The position numbers were made by a program, and so were the translations under genes. From Streptomyces sp. NBC_00178 (lineage in GTDB: Bacteria > Actinomycetota > Actinomycetes > Streptomycetales > Streptomycetaceae), in contig NZ_CP108143.1 in the NCBI RefSeq assembly GCF_036206005.1, positions 3,052,001-3,116,000 on the forward strand: a stretch of DNA of 64,000 bases, written 5' to 3'. Each line of letters starts with the position of its first letter. The first letter of the stretch is position 1. This document shows, in pieces, positions 16,821 through 27,584 of the stretch. The notes under the pieces were generated by a model. The model ran no database searches. It saw nothing but the letters and a program-made list of their open reading frames with translations, and was not told the origin of the DNA.

Positions 16821-17762
16821 TCACGCGGCCGACCAGGCGATCCCGTCCAGGATGTCGTGTTCGCTGACGACGACCTCGGCGGCACCGCTGCGTTCCATCA
16901 CCGCGAGCAGCGCGAGCGCGCCCGAGGCGATCACGTCGACCCGGCCGGGATGCATCGCGGGGATCGCCGCGCGCTCCTCGTGCGTCGAGGCGAGCAGCCG
17001 TTCCGTGATCTCCCGGACCTGCGCGGCCGACACCCGGGAGTGGTGGATGGCCTCGGAGTCGTACTCCTCCAGGCCGAGCGCGATCGCCGCGACCGTGGTC
17101 ACCGTCCCCGCCAGGCCCACCAGCGTCGCCGCCGAGGCGATCGGCACCGTCTCCTCGACCAGGTCCAGGGCGGCGTCGAGATCGGCCCGGATCGCGGCGA
17201 CCCGGTCCGGCGTGGGCGGGTCCACGACCGCCCCGTCCACGACGAGATGACGCTCGGTCATACGCACGCAGCCGATGTCCACGGACCGGGCCGCGCGGAC
17301 CTCGTCGTCACCGACCACGAACTCCGTGGAGCCGCCGCCGATGTCCACCACGAGGTACGGCCTGTCCAGGTGGTCACTGCCCGTCAGTTCCTTCGTGGCG
17401 CCGTCGAAGGAGAGCTGCGCCTCCTGGTCACCGCTGATGACCTCGGGCTCGATGCCGAGGATGTCCAGGACGCCCCGGACGAACACGTCGCTGTTCTCCG
17501 CGTCGCGGGACGCGGACGTGGCGACGAAGCGGGTCCGCTCGGCACCGAGCTCCTTGATCACGGCCGCGTACTCGCGGCACGCGTCGAAGGTGCGCTCCAG
17601 GGCTTCGGGGGCCAGCCGCCCGGTGCGGTCGACACCCTGCCCGAGCCGGACGATCCGCATGCGCCGGTCTAGCTCGGTGAACCGCCCGGTGGACGGCTCC
17701 ACGTCGGCGACGAGCAGGCGGATGGAGTTGGTACCGCAGTCGATGGCGGCAACGCGGGTCAT
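16821..17762 (-). CDS. ppx: Ppx/GppA-family exopolyphosphatase / guanosine pentaphosphatase
   Basis: Hydrolyses terminal phosphates of polyphosphate or pppGpp. The 313-residue protein shows the ASKHA-fold landmarks: AAIDCGTNSIRLLVADV (phosphate-1), RFVATSASRDAEN, PYLVVDIGGGSTEFVVG (phosphate-2) and LVGLAGTVTTVAAIALGL. It is the short form without the C-terminal HD domain. ATG start. It is followed closely on the upstream side by the DUF501 gene (34 bp), so ftsB-DUF501-ppx probably form one transcript, as in other actinobacteria. Confidence 0.92.
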   Translation of the reverse strand: MTRVAAIDCGTNSIRLLVADVEPSTGRFTELDRRMRIVRLGQGVDRTGRLAPEALERTFDACREYAAVIKELGAERTRFVATSASRDAENSDVFVRGVLDILGIEPEVISGDQEAQLSFDGATKELTGSDHLDRPYLVVDIGGGSTEFVVGDDEVRAARSVDIGCVRMTERHLVVDGAVVDPPTPDRVAAIRADLDAALDLVEETVPIASAATLVGLAGTVTTVAAIALGLEEYDSEAIHHSRVSAAQVREITERLLASTHEERAAIPAMHPGRVDVIASGALALLAVMERSGAAEVVVSEHDILDGIAWSAA

Positions 17763-17796
17763 GGGGCTCCTGTGGTTGGACGGGTACCGCGCGGGA

Positions 17797-18330
17797 TCAG
17801 GACGCGTCGGTGTCGCCGCACGGCGTGACGCAGGGGCCCTTCGCCCACCACTCCGGCAGCATCGCGATCGCCTCGTCGCCCAGCGGGTTGACGCCGGGGC
17901 CGGCCGCCAGCGAGTGGCCGACCAGGACGTGCAGGCACTTCACGCGGTCGGGCATGCCGCCCGCGCTCGGGAAGCCCTCCAGGACCTCGATGGCGTCACG
18001 CCGGGCGAGGTAGTCCTCGTGGGCCGCGCGGTAGGCGGCGGCCAGCTCGGGGTCCTCCGCCAGGCGCGCGGTCATCTCCTTCATGACCCCGTTGGCCTCC
18101 AGCGTGCCGATCGCGGAAGCCGCACGCGGGCACGACAGGTAGTACGTCGTCGGGAACGGCGTGCCGTCCTCCAGACGGGGCTGGGTCTCGACCACGTCCG
18201 GATTGCCGCAGGGGCAGCGGTGCGCGATGGCGCGCAGCCCGCGCGGCGGGCGGCCGAGCTGGAGCTCGAACGCGGCGATGTCCGCGGCGGTGGGCGTGGT
18301 GGATTCGGTCTGCGGAGGGGGCGTGTCCAT
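17797..18330 (-). CDS. DUF501-family protein
   Basis: Protein of 177 residues with the DUF501 signature: ELQLGRPPRGLRAIAHRCPCGNPDVVETQPRL broken by a PCG motif, TTYYLSCPRA, a long helical region, and MPDRVKCLHVLVGHSLAAGPGVNPLGDEA. The conserved Cys residues (HRCPCG, LSCP, VKCLH) could bind metal. No function has been established; the family is nearly always found between ftsB/eno and ppx in actinobacteria, as here. An ATG with AAGG upstream was preferred to one six codons earlier that has no ribosome binding site. Confidence 0.88.
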   Translation of the reverse strand: MDTPPPQTESTTPTAADIAAFELQLGRPPRGLRAIAHRCPCGNPDVVETQPRLEDGTPFPTTYYLSCPRAASAIGTLEANGVMKEMTARLAEDPELAAAYRAAHEDYLARRDAIEVLEGFPSAGGMPDRVKCLHVLVGHSLAAGPGVNPLGDEAIAMLPEWWAKGPCVTPCGDTDAS

Positions 18331-18424
18331 GCCTGCCTTGAATGTCATCGGTCGGTCTGTATGTGTCGGCGCGGGAGCGGGGCACGGTGCGTGCCCCCGG
18401 TCCAGGGCCGCCGCGGGGGCGGGG

Positions 18425-18895
18425 TCATTCGCGGTCGGCGCTGTCGACGCCGTCCCAGAGGTTGGTGTGCCAGGGCCGCCCGGTGGCCCCCGGATCGCCG
18501 CGGCGCACCTCGGCCGCGTCGGGGTCGATCACCGTGAAGGCGGTCTCCCCCGGCATCACGTAGTGGAGGTGCTCCCGGGCCAGACGGCGGATGTACGCGT
18601 CGTCCTTGAGCCGCGCCTTCTCGTCGCGCAGTTCCTCGGTCCGCTCGCGCGCCTGCCTCGACAGCCTCTCCTGGTCGGCGATCTGGTCGCGCTGGGAGAT
18701 GTACTGCCGCATCGGGTACGCCAGCGCCACCACCAGGGAGCAGACGATCAGCGCCAGGAACGCCGCCCGCCCGGTGAGCCTGGAGCGGCGGGCCTGGCGG
18801 CGGTTCTGGGACCGGTAGACACGGGCCGCCGTCTGCTCACCGAGCAGCCGCAGCCTGGTCGCGGTGGAGAACCGGTCGCGGTCCTTCCCGGCCAT
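18425..18895 (-). CDS. ftsB: FtsB/DivIC-like septum formation initiator
   Basis: Small bitopic division protein, a partner of FtsL and FtsQ at the septum. The 156-residue protein has a basic cytoplasmic N-terminus, one membrane helix (AAFLALIVCSLVVALAYPM, about residues 44-62) and a heptad-rich coiled coil (SQRDQIADQERLSRQARERT, about 66-100). The FtsB-type REHLHYVMPGE motif follows. The C-terminal tail is longer and charged. ATG with GGGAGG eight bases upstream. It is placed between eno and DUF501, the usual actinobacterial location. Confidence 0.88.
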   Translation of the reverse strand: MAGKDRDRFSTATRLRLLGEQTAARVYRSQNRRQARRSRLTGRAAFLALIVCSLVVALAYPMRQYISQRDQIADQERLSRQARERTEELRDEKARLKDDAYIRRLAREHLHYVMPGETAFTVIDPDAAEVRRGDPGATGRPWHTNLWDGVDSADRE

Positions 18896-18988
18896 GTCTC
18901 ACGCCTCCCGTTACGCACGTCCGTCCCCGCACACGGTACGGGACCGGATGCGGGGACGGACGGAGGCTGGTGCTCCGGACTCGGGCCG

Positions 18989-20410
<1,422 letters not shown>

Positions 20411-20604
20411 TTACGGGCAAATCTCCAGATATTTACTGGCTAGTAACTACAACAGTTGAACGCGCGCCCCCGCAGGAGTCCTCCACGGGGCCCCGCCCGG
20501 GAGCCCTCCGGGATCCCCTGAGCACGGCCCCGGCCCGGCACACAGGGGGGTGGGCGCGCCGGGCCGGGCCGTCGGGGCGGAGGAGGACCCCGTACCGCTC
20601 GTGA

Positions 20605-21490
<886 letters not shown>

Positions 21491-21537
21491 GAAGGTGCCC
21501 GCGGTGCGAGCGGCTCCGACCGTAATCACACACAACC

Positions 21538-21567
21538 CCTACATTCAAAAATGGGCATAACGGTCAA
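21538..21567 (-). promoter_or_regulatory. Promoter of the riboswitch-Rpf transcript
   Basis: TTGACC and TGTAGG separated by 18 bases on the minus strand, placed directly upstream of the conserved riboswitch core, giving a leader of about 250 nt. Confidence 0.65.
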
Positions 21568-21667
21568 TCAGCGCCTTAGCGAGCAGCGCGGCCGGCCGTT
21601 CACGCAGGTCGGAGCGGATATGGACAGACCGGGCGTACATGACACCCCAGTTGAAGCAAAGAGACCC

Positions 21668-21694
21668 ATGTCTCACTTACGCATAAGTGGACAT
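21668..21694. repeat. 27-bp inverted repeat between the two Rpf genes
   Basis: ATGTC-T-CACTTA and TAAGTG-GACAT form a dyad around CGCA with one bulged base. It could be an operator for the downstream Rpf promoter 100 bp away or part of the terminator of the upstream Rpf gene. A second small hairpin (ACCCC/GGGGT) lies at 21708-21724. Confidence 0.5.
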
Positions 21695-21740
21695 AGGCCT
21701 CTGAACTACCCCTGATTTCGGGGTGTTTTCGTGCTTTTGA

Positions 21741-22700
21741 TCAGTTGGCGGCCGGGACCTCCGCCGGCGCCTCCGCCGACGTCCCGCTCGCGTCCCCGCC
21801 CAGGCCGAGACCGAGGTCCAGGCTCTGGCCGGGGAGGATCAGGTCGGGGTCCGAGCCGAGCTCGGCCTTGTTGGCCTCGTAGAGGGCGGGCCACCCACCG
21901 GGCAGGTCCTCCGTGTCGGCGATCGCCCAGAGGTTGTCACCCTCCTGGACGGTGTACGTCCCCTCCGCACCCTGACGCCCCTCGGTGGCGCCGCGCGAGG
22001 CGTGCCTGCCCGACTCGCGCGCCTCGGCGGCCGAGGACGACTCCTCGGTCGCCTCCGGGGCGGGGGCACCCCGGTGCTTGCCGGCCTTGGACCCCTCGGC
22101 CTTCGGCGCGCCGGACGCCTCGGCCGACGGCGTCGCGGAGGGCGAGGAGCCGGACGTGTCCGCCTTCTCACCCTTGTCCGCCTTACCGGCGGACGCGCTC
22201 TTGCCGGCCTCGCCCTTCGCGTCCGCGCCGTCCTTCTCCTCCGCGGAGGAGGTGGCGGACGGGGTCGCGGTCTCCGTCGGCTCGGCGGACGGCTCGTTGC
22301 CCGGATCGATGCCCGGCAGCGCCCCGTCGAGCGCCAGCCCGGAGATCACCGCGCAGCTGGGCCACGCCTGGGGGCCCTTGTCCTCCAGCACCTTCTCGGC
22401 GACGGCGATCTGCTGCGAGCGGCTCGCGAGGTCGGCCCGCGCCGCGTAGGCCGCGCCGCCGTAGGCCGACCATGTGGCCTCGGAGAACTGCAGGCCTCCG
22501 TAGTAGCCGTTGCCGAGGTCGGCGCTCCATATGCCGCCGCTCTCGCACTCGGCGACGCGGTCCCACGTCGAGGCGTCTGCGGCCTGCGCGCCACCGGCGC
22601 CGAGCAGCGGGATGGCAATCGCCGATCCTGTGACGCCTGCGGCGACGACGATGGCGGGTGCCTGACGAGGGCGACGGTGTCTGCCGTTCGCGGAGCCCAT
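21741..22700 (-). CDS. Second resuscitation-promoting-factor protein with LysM domain
   Basis: Secreted Rpf-type peptidoglycan lytic enzyme. The 319-residue precursor has a signal peptide ending near GAGGAQAADA, then an Rpf domain WDRVAECESGGIWSADLGNGYYGG with the catalytic Glu in CESGG. A 110-residue linker rich in Ser, Ala, Glu and Lys (low complexity, probably wall-spanning) leads to a C-terminal LysM (YTVQEGDNLWAIADTEDLPGGWPALYEANK). ATG with GGAAGG eight bases upstream. It is tandem with the shorter Rpf gene, which has 461 bp of leader; this one has a short leader without a riboswitch. Confidence 0.93.
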   Translation of the reverse strand: MGSANGRHRRPRQAPAIVVAAGVTGSAIAIPLLGAGGAQAADASTWDRVAECESGGIWSADLGNGYYGGLQFSEATWSAYGGAAYAARADLASRSQQIAVAEKVLEDKGPQAWPSCAVISGLALDGALPGIDPGNEPSAEPTETATPSATSSAEEKDGADAKGEAGKSASAGKADKGEKADTSGSSPSATPSAEASGAPKAEGSKAGKHRGAPAPEATEESSSAAEARESGRHASRGATEGRQGAEGTYTVQEGDNLWAIADTEDLPGGWPALYEANKAELGSDPDLILPGQSLDLGLGLGGDASGTSAEAPAEVPAAN

Positions 22701-22748
22701 GGGATTGCCTTCCGTGTGACTGACATGTGACGGGTGAGTCGAACGGTG

Positions 22749-22778
22749 AACCTAGCCCTACTCGAACGTGTGTCACAA
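22749..22778 (-). promoter_or_regulatory. Promoter of the second Rpf gene
   Basis: TTGTGA and TAGGTT with an 18-base spacer on the minus strand, about 50 bases before the start codon. Confidence 0.55.
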
Positions 22779-22805
22779 GTCGATGCAGCGGAGATCACGT
22801 GAAAG

Positions 22806-24113
22806 TCACAGAGTTGACAGAATGTCACCTTCCGCCGGTGTATGACCGGGACCGAACTCCACGGGAAGCGTGCGCAGTCCACGCATGATGAGGCCGCCAC
22901 GCCACCGCAAATCGGCATGATCGACGGCGAGCCGCAGGTCAGGGAGCCGTCTCAGCAGGGTCGCCAGAGCCACCTGCCCTTCCAGGCGGGCCAGCGGCGC
23001 CCCCAGGCAGTAGTGGATGCCGTGACCGTAACCGAGGTGCTGGTTGTCACTCCGAGCGAGATCCAGGGTGTCCGCATGCTGGAATCGCCCTGGGTCGCGG
23101 TCGGCCGCCGCGAGCACCACGAGGACGGGGTCGCCCGTCGCGATGACCTGCCCTCCCAGCGCCACGGGTTCGGTGGCGTAGCGCCATGTGGCGAGCTCCA
23201 CGGGCCCGTCGTAGCGCAGCAGCTCCTCGATACCGGTGGCGAGCAGTCCGGTCTCCCCCGCCGCGAGCGAGAGCTCCAGGCGCTCGCGCTGCGACGGGTT
23301 GCGCAGCAGCGCGTGGATCCCGTTGCCGATCAGGTTGACGGTTGTCTCGAAACCGGCGAAGAGGAGGATGAAGGCCATCGCCGCGGCCTCGTTCTCGGTG
23401 AGGTGCTCACCATGGTCGCTGGCCTTGATCAGGCCGGAGATGAGGTCGTCGCCGGGATTCTCCCTCTTGCGGTGGATGAGTTCGGCGAGGTAACCGCGCA
23501 TCTTCTTGACGGACCTGGCCACCCCGCCCCGCGGGCCGCCACCGTGGCGGATCATCATGCCCGCCCAGTCCCGGAAGTCGTCCTGGTCCTCCCGGGGGAC
23601 CCCCAGCAGGTCGCAGATCGCGTAGATGGGAAGCGGGAAGGCGAAGTCGTGGATCAGGTCCGCCTTGCCCTCCTCGATGAACGAGTCGATCAGGCCGTCC
23701 GTCAGTTCCTGCACGCGGGGCGCGAACTCGGCGACCCGGCGCGGGGTGAAGGCCTTGGACACGAGCCGGCGCAGCCGGGTGTGGTCCGGCGGATCGATGT
23801 TCAGCAGATGCGTCATCAGCTCGGCCTTGCGCTCGCCCGGGATGCCCGTCTTCCCCTTGGCGTTCGCGGACCCCGCGTGGTGGGCCGGGTTCTTGGAGAG
23901 CCGGGTGTCCGCGAGGGCCTGCCGGGCATCGGCGTACCGGGTCACCAGCCACGCCTCCACCCCGCTGGGCAGGGCGGTGCGGTGCACGGGGCTGTTCTCA
24001 CGCAGCCAGGCGTAGGCGGGGTACGGGTCGGTGGCGAACTCCCAGGTGAAGAGCTCCGGTCCGGCCTCGGGAGCGGCATCGGAGGCGGAGGGCGTCGCGG
24101 GGCTGTCGTTCAC
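22806..24113 (-). CDS. Cytochrome P450 (CYP107-like)
   Basis: Heme monooxygenase of 435 residues. Landmarks are the I-helix oxygen-binding motif FAGFETT, the K-helix ExxR in EELLR, and the heme-binding loop GYGHGIHYCLGAPLARLE with the axial Cys near residue 369. The residue before HG in the heme loop is Tyr-Gly rather than the commoner Phe-Gly. Overall it resembles bacterial CYP107 enzymes that hydroxylate polyketides or fatty acids; the substrate is unknown. Its GTG start overlaps the mazG stop as GTGA, so it is translationally coupled to mazG. No ferredoxin gene lies alongside. Confidence 0.92.
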   Translation of the reverse strand: MNDSPATPSASDAAPEAGPELFTWEFATDPYPAYAWLRENSPVHRTALPSGVEAWLVTRYADARQALADTRLSKNPAHHAGSANAKGKTGIPGERKAELMTHLLNIDPPDHTRLRRLVSKAFTPRRVAEFAPRVQELTDGLIDSFIEEGKADLIHDFAFPLPIYAICDLLGVPREDQDDFRDWAGMMIRHGGGPRGGVARSVKKMRGYLAELIHRKRENPGDDLISGLIKASDHGEHLTENEAAAMAFILLFAGFETTVNLIGNGIHALLRNPSQRERLELSLAAGETGLLATGIEELLRYDGPVELATWRYATEPVALGGQVIATGDPVLVVLAAADRDPGRFQHADTLDLARSDNQHLGYGHGIHYCLGAPLARLEGQVALATLLRRLPDLRLAVDHADLRWRGGLIMRGLRTLPVEFGPGHTPAEGDILSTL

Positions 24114-25096
24114 TCCTGGACGCCGTCCGTCGCGCCGTCGAGCCCTTCGGCGGCCCTGATGGCGTCACGGTAGGCGCGCGCGGCGGCACGGAGGGCGGCC
24201 TCCGGGTCGACGCCGTCGCGCTCGGCCTCGACGGCGAGGGCGAGCAGTTGGTAGCCGATCCCGTCGCCTTCGGGGACCGCGGTTCCGAGGCCCGCCGCAC
24301 GGACCCTGCTGCCGAGCTTGGCGGCGAGCGCCAGGCCGGGCTGGCCGAGCGGCACCCCGTCGGTGACGGAGGCGCGCCGCTTCTCGATCGCCTTCGTACG
24401 CAGCCAGTGCGCGTGGACGTCCTCCGGCGTCTCGGCGGTCTCGTCGCCGAACACGTGCGGATGGCGGTGGATCAGCTTCTCGACGATCGTCGCCGCGACG
24501 TCGTCGACGCCGAACGGTTCCTCGGCGTCCTCCTCGGCGATGCGCGCGTGGAAGACGACCTGGAGCAGTACGTCGCCGAGCTCCTCGCGGAGCTCCGTCC
24601 GGTCACCGTCCTCGATGGCCTCGACCAGCTCGTACGCCTCCTCGATCGCGTACTTCGCCAGGCCCTCGTGCGTCTTCTGCGAGGTCCAGGGGCATTCGAG
24701 CCGGATCCGGTCCATGACCTGGACCAGGTCCAGGAGCCGGGCGCCGGGGAGGTCGTACGAACCGGGCAGGAGCTCCAGGTCGGGCATCCGCACCCGCCCG
24801 GAACCGCCGAGCCGGGCGAGTCCGTCGGTGAGCGCCTGATCGCCCTCGCCGCCGACCAGCACCACCACGGTCCGGCCGCCGGCGCAGTCGTCCACCAGTT
24901 CCCCGGCCGACGCCGAGGAGCGCTCGGCGGCCACCCCCGCCTCCCGCAGGTACGGCAGCTGCGGGTGGTCGGGCTCCGCGCACAGCACCCTGTCGGCGGC
25001 CCGCAGGGTCTGCCAGGCGGGCCAGGACAGCAGACCGGGGGCGACCCGGTGGCTGGCGGTGAGCAGGACGATACGGCCGGGGTCTTCAGCGTTCAC
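24110..25096 (-). CDS. mazG: MazG-family nucleoside triphosphate pyrophosphohydrolase
   Basis: Hydrolyses non-canonical or excess NTPs to NMP and pyrophosphate. The 328-residue protein has an N-terminal half resembling a degenerate tetrapyrrole-methylase fold (IVLLTASHRVAPGLLS, VVVLVGGEGD), as in other actinobacterial MazG proteins. The catalytic MazG domain runs from about residue 125: CPWTSQKTHEGLAKYAIEEAYELVEAIE, ELREELGDVLLQVVFHARIAEE (metal-binding acidic residues) and KLIHRHPHVFGD. GTG start with a weak GGGGGTAGG upstream. It is the first gene of a coupled pair with the P450. Confidence 0.9.
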   Translation of the reverse strand: MNAEDPGRIVLLTASHRVAPGLLSWPAWQTLRAADRVLCAEPDHPQLPYLREAGVAAERSSASAGELVDDCAGGRTVVVLVGGEGDQALTDGLARLGGSGRVRMPDLELLPGSYDLPGARLLDLVQVMDRIRLECPWTSQKTHEGLAKYAIEEAYELVEAIEDGDRTELREELGDVLLQVVFHARIAEEDAEEPFGVDDVAATIVEKLIHRHPHVFGDETAETPEDVHAHWLRTKAIEKRRASVTDGVPLGQPGLALAAKLGSRVRAAGLGTAVPEGDGIGYQLLALAVEAERDGVDPEAALRAAARAYRDAIRAAEGLDGATDGVQE

Positions 25097-25200
25097 ACGT
25101 CGAACCTACCCCCGGCCGGGAGGCACCCTCCGTCCGGATCGGGCGCGGCCGTCCGGCCGGGCGCCGGAGCCGCCCGACACGGGAGGACGTGCCCCGGGCG

Positions 25201-25857
25201 TCAGGCGCCTGCCTCGGGCTCTTGGCCCGGGAAGGTGGTGACCTGCTTGATCCACGCGGTCCTGTAGGTGCTGAGCTGGACCTTCTTGTCGTCCCAGCTG
25301 CCGTAGCGCGGGTTGACGTCGATGTGCAGCGACGTGGACGCCTCGGTGAGGGCCTTGCTCACGGCCTGCTGGCCCGCGGGGGTCTGCAGGTCGGCCCCGA
25401 GCGCCCGGGCCAGCTTCGGGAGCTGGACCTCCTTGCGCAGGTCGTCCTCGATCTGGCCGGGCGCGACCCAGCGCTGCTCCAGCATCACCGTACGCAGCCC
25501 CTTGTCCCCGCCGGACTGTGCCGCCGCCGCCGCGCGGATCTCCTGGATCTCCTTGCGGCTGACCGTCACCCCCGCGTCCTTCGCGGCCCGGTCCAGGACC
25601 CGCCCGAAGATGAGGCTGTGCAGCTTGGCGCGGTTCAGCTGCCCGGTCTTCTTGACCAGTTCCTCGGACTGCCCGGCACTCTCCTGGGCCGTGCGTACGT
25701 CGGCCGCCTCGGCCTGGACGGTCGCCACGTCGATCCGGTCGCCCCCCACGACGGCCGCGGCGCCCGGATGGGCCTCGCTGCCGCAGGCGGTCAGGAGCGG
25801 TGCCGCGAGGAGCGTTGCGGCGGAAAGGACGAGCGCGGTGCGACGGCGGCGGTGCAA
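25201..25857 (-). CDS. SurA N-terminal-domain-like lipoprotein
   Basis: Probable exported chaperone or folding factor. The 218-residue precursor has a lipoprotein signal peptide with lipobox LTAC (Cys about residue 25). A helical domain of the SurA/PrsA N-terminal type follows (VGGDRIDVATVQAEAADVR, LHSLIFGRVLDRAAKDAGVTVS). No parvulin-type peptidyl-prolyl isomerase domain is present, so it is a chaperone-only form. The start is TTG, supported by GGGAGG five bases upstream. It lies 104 bp ahead of mazG on the same strand. A 20-bp perfect dyad lies just before it. Confidence 0.85.
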   Translation of the reverse strand: MHRRRRTALVLSAATLLAAPLLTACGSEAHPGAAAVVGGDRIDVATVQAEAADVRTAQESAGQSEELVKKTGQLNRAKLHSLIFGRVLDRAAKDAGVTVSRKEIQEIRAAAAAQSGGDKGLRTVMLEQRWVAPGQIEDDLRKEVQLPKLARALGADLQTPAGQQAVSKALTEASTSLHIDVNPRYGSWDDKKVQLSTYRTAWIKQVTTFPGQEPEAGA

Positions 25858-25876
25858 AGGAGCCTCCCGGGGAGAG

Positions 25877-25896
25877 TTTGTGCATCAGTGCACAAA
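25877..25896. promoter_or_regulatory. Perfect 8-4-8 inverted repeat, candidate operator
   Basis: TTTGTGCATCAGTGCACAAA lies 20 bases upstream of the lipoprotein start. A second dyad GCAGTGG/CCACTGC spans about 25920-25945, near a possible -10 TAACAT. The arms TTGTGCA recur in the palindrome at 28318-28331. Confidence 0.55.
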
Positions 25897-26027
25897 GCCT
25901 TGCGGTGATCGATGTTAGGCAGTGGACGTGATTCGGGCCACTGCTTCGACCAACGATTTCCGGACCGGTCAGTGTGGGGTCGGGGACGAAAACCCGTCCG
26001 CGCCGCCGCTTCGGACCACGGCACGCC

Positions 26028-27584
26028 TCAGAACGACCCGCGCACGTCCTGATGGTGGGTGAGTTGCCGGCGGAGCTCCACGGGCAGCGGGTGGTGCGGG
26101 CCGTAGGCGCGCTCCGTGTCGTACAGGAGGGCCTGCAGCTGGGCGCGGCCCGCCGAGTGGTCCCCCATGCCGAGCAGCAGGTGGCCGATGCGCTGCCGGA
26201 TGTCGAACGCCCGCCCGGGACCCGTGGAGTTGGCGTAGCCGTCCTCGTAGTACGGCAGGAGGGCCCGGTATTCGGCGAGCGCCGCGGCTGCCTCGCCCAG
26301 CTGCTCCAGGCACTGTGCCGCGTCGTAACGGAACTGCAGTGTCCCGGCGTCGCCGGGGCCGGCCTCCGCCGTGCGGTCGTCGGCCAGGCGGCGCAGCTCG
26401 GGCAGGGCGCGGCGGTACTGCCCGTCGTCCATCAGCGTCGCGGCGTACTGCTTGCGCAGGATGCGCACGACCGGGGAGTGCTCGCCGTGCTCCGCCGCGG
26501 CGGCCGGGAGGATACCGCCGAGGATGTCGACGGCCTGGGTGATCCGGCCCTCGCCGAGGAGCCGCTTCACCTCGTCGACGGCCTGCGCGACGTCCGGCCG
26601 CGAGGGCGGCTCGAAGGTCGTCGGGGGCGCCTGCCGCGCCGGTACGGGCGCCGGGGCCGGGGTGGCCGCCCGGTCGGGCCAGGGGGCGTGCGGGCGGAGG
26701 AACGGGCGGGTCGGGTCGAGCGGCCCCGAGGGCTGCCCGCCCGAGGGCAGCAGGGGCCGCAGGGCCTCGTAGACCTCCTGGGCGGAGGCGGGGCGGTGCT
26801 GCGGGTCCTTGGAGAGCAGCCGCAGGACCAGGGCTTCCAGTGCCTCGGGGACCTCGGGCCTGAGCCGGCGGACCGGGAGCGGCGGCTCGTAGAGATGGCG
26901 GTGCAGCACCCCGAGGGCGGTGGAACCGGCGAACGGTACGTCACCGCTGAGGAGTTCGTGGAGGAGCGCGCCGAGGGCGTACAGGTCGGTGTACGGGCCG
27001 ACGGCGCCGCCCATCGCCTGCTCGGGGGCCATGTAGGCCGGGGAGCCGATGGGTGAACCCGTGTGCGTGAGACGGGTGGTGTCGGTGTCCATGACGGAGG
27101 CGATGCCGAGGTCGAGCACCGTGAGGGTGCCGTCGGGCTTGATCATGGCGTTCCGCGGCTTCAGGTCGCGGTGCACGATCGGTACCGCGTGCACGGCCGA
27201 GAGCACCGCGCAGAGCTGGGCCGCGACGGCGACCGCCCAGGTCCACGGGTAGGGGTCGTGCTCGGCGAGGTGGTCGGCGAGGTCGGCGCCCTCGACGTAC
27301 TGCATGACGAGGTAGAGGTCGTCGCCGTCGCTCCCCGCGTCGTGGACCGTGACGAGACCCGGGTGGTCGACCTGTGCGGTGACCCGGCACTCGCGGACGA
27401 ACCTGCGCCGCAGGTCGTCGGCGGCCTCGCTGCCGGAGGGCCCGGCGACGCGGTCGGGGCGCAGCAGTTTCACCGCGACCCTGCGGTCGAGCCGCTGATC
27501 GTACGCCGTCCACACCTGGCCCATGCCGCCCTGGCCGAGAATGGTCGCCAGCTCGTAACGGCCCGCGATGACACGGCCGTTCAC
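26028..27584 (-). CDS. Soluble Ser/Thr protein kinase with C-terminal TPR-like region
   Basis: PknB-type (Hanks) kinase of 518 residues. Glycine loop LGQGGMGQVW, ATP-binding Lys39 in VAVKLL, catalytic HRDLKPRN (Asp140), DLG in place of DFG (Asp158), and SPAYMAPEQ activation/P+1 segment are all intact. After residue 270 there is a Pro-rich linker and then helical repeats (VDEVKRLLGEGRITQAVDIL, ALPELRRLADDR, AAALAEYRALLPYY) resembling TPRs. There is no membrane helix or PASTA domain, so it is cytosolic. GTG overlaps the stop of the upstream small membrane protein as GTGA, so the two are coupled. Confidence 0.92.
   Translation of the reverse strand: MNGRVIAGRYELATILGQGGMGQVWTAYDQRLDRRVAVKLLRPDRVAGPSGSEAADDLRRRFVRECRVTAQVDHPGLVTVHDAGSDGDDLYLVMQYVEGADLADHLAEHDPYPWTWAVAVAAQLCAVLSAVHAVPIVHRDLKPRNAMIKPDGTLTVLDLGIASVMDTDTTRLTHTGSPIGSPAYMAPEQAMGGAVGPYTDLYALGALLHELLSGDVPFAGSTALGVLHRHLYEPPLPVRRLRPEVPEALEALVLRLLSKDPQHRPASAQEVYEALRPLLPSGGQPSGPLDPTRPFLRPHAPWPDRAATPAPAPVPARQAPPTTFEPPSRPDVAQAVDEVKRLLGEGRITQAVDILGGILPAAAAEHGEHSPVVRILRKQYAATLMDDGQYRRALPELRRLADDRTAEAGPGDAGTLQFRYDAAQCLEQLGEAAAALAEYRALLPYYEDGYANSTGPGRAFDIRQRIGHLLLGMGDHSAGRAQLQALLYDTERAYGPHHPLPVELRRQLTHHQDVRGSF

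Noticed and set aside
14587..17250. Long plus-strand open frame across cfa, ndh and ppx
   Set aside because: It is antisense to three well-supported genes and shows no domain or ribosome binding site.
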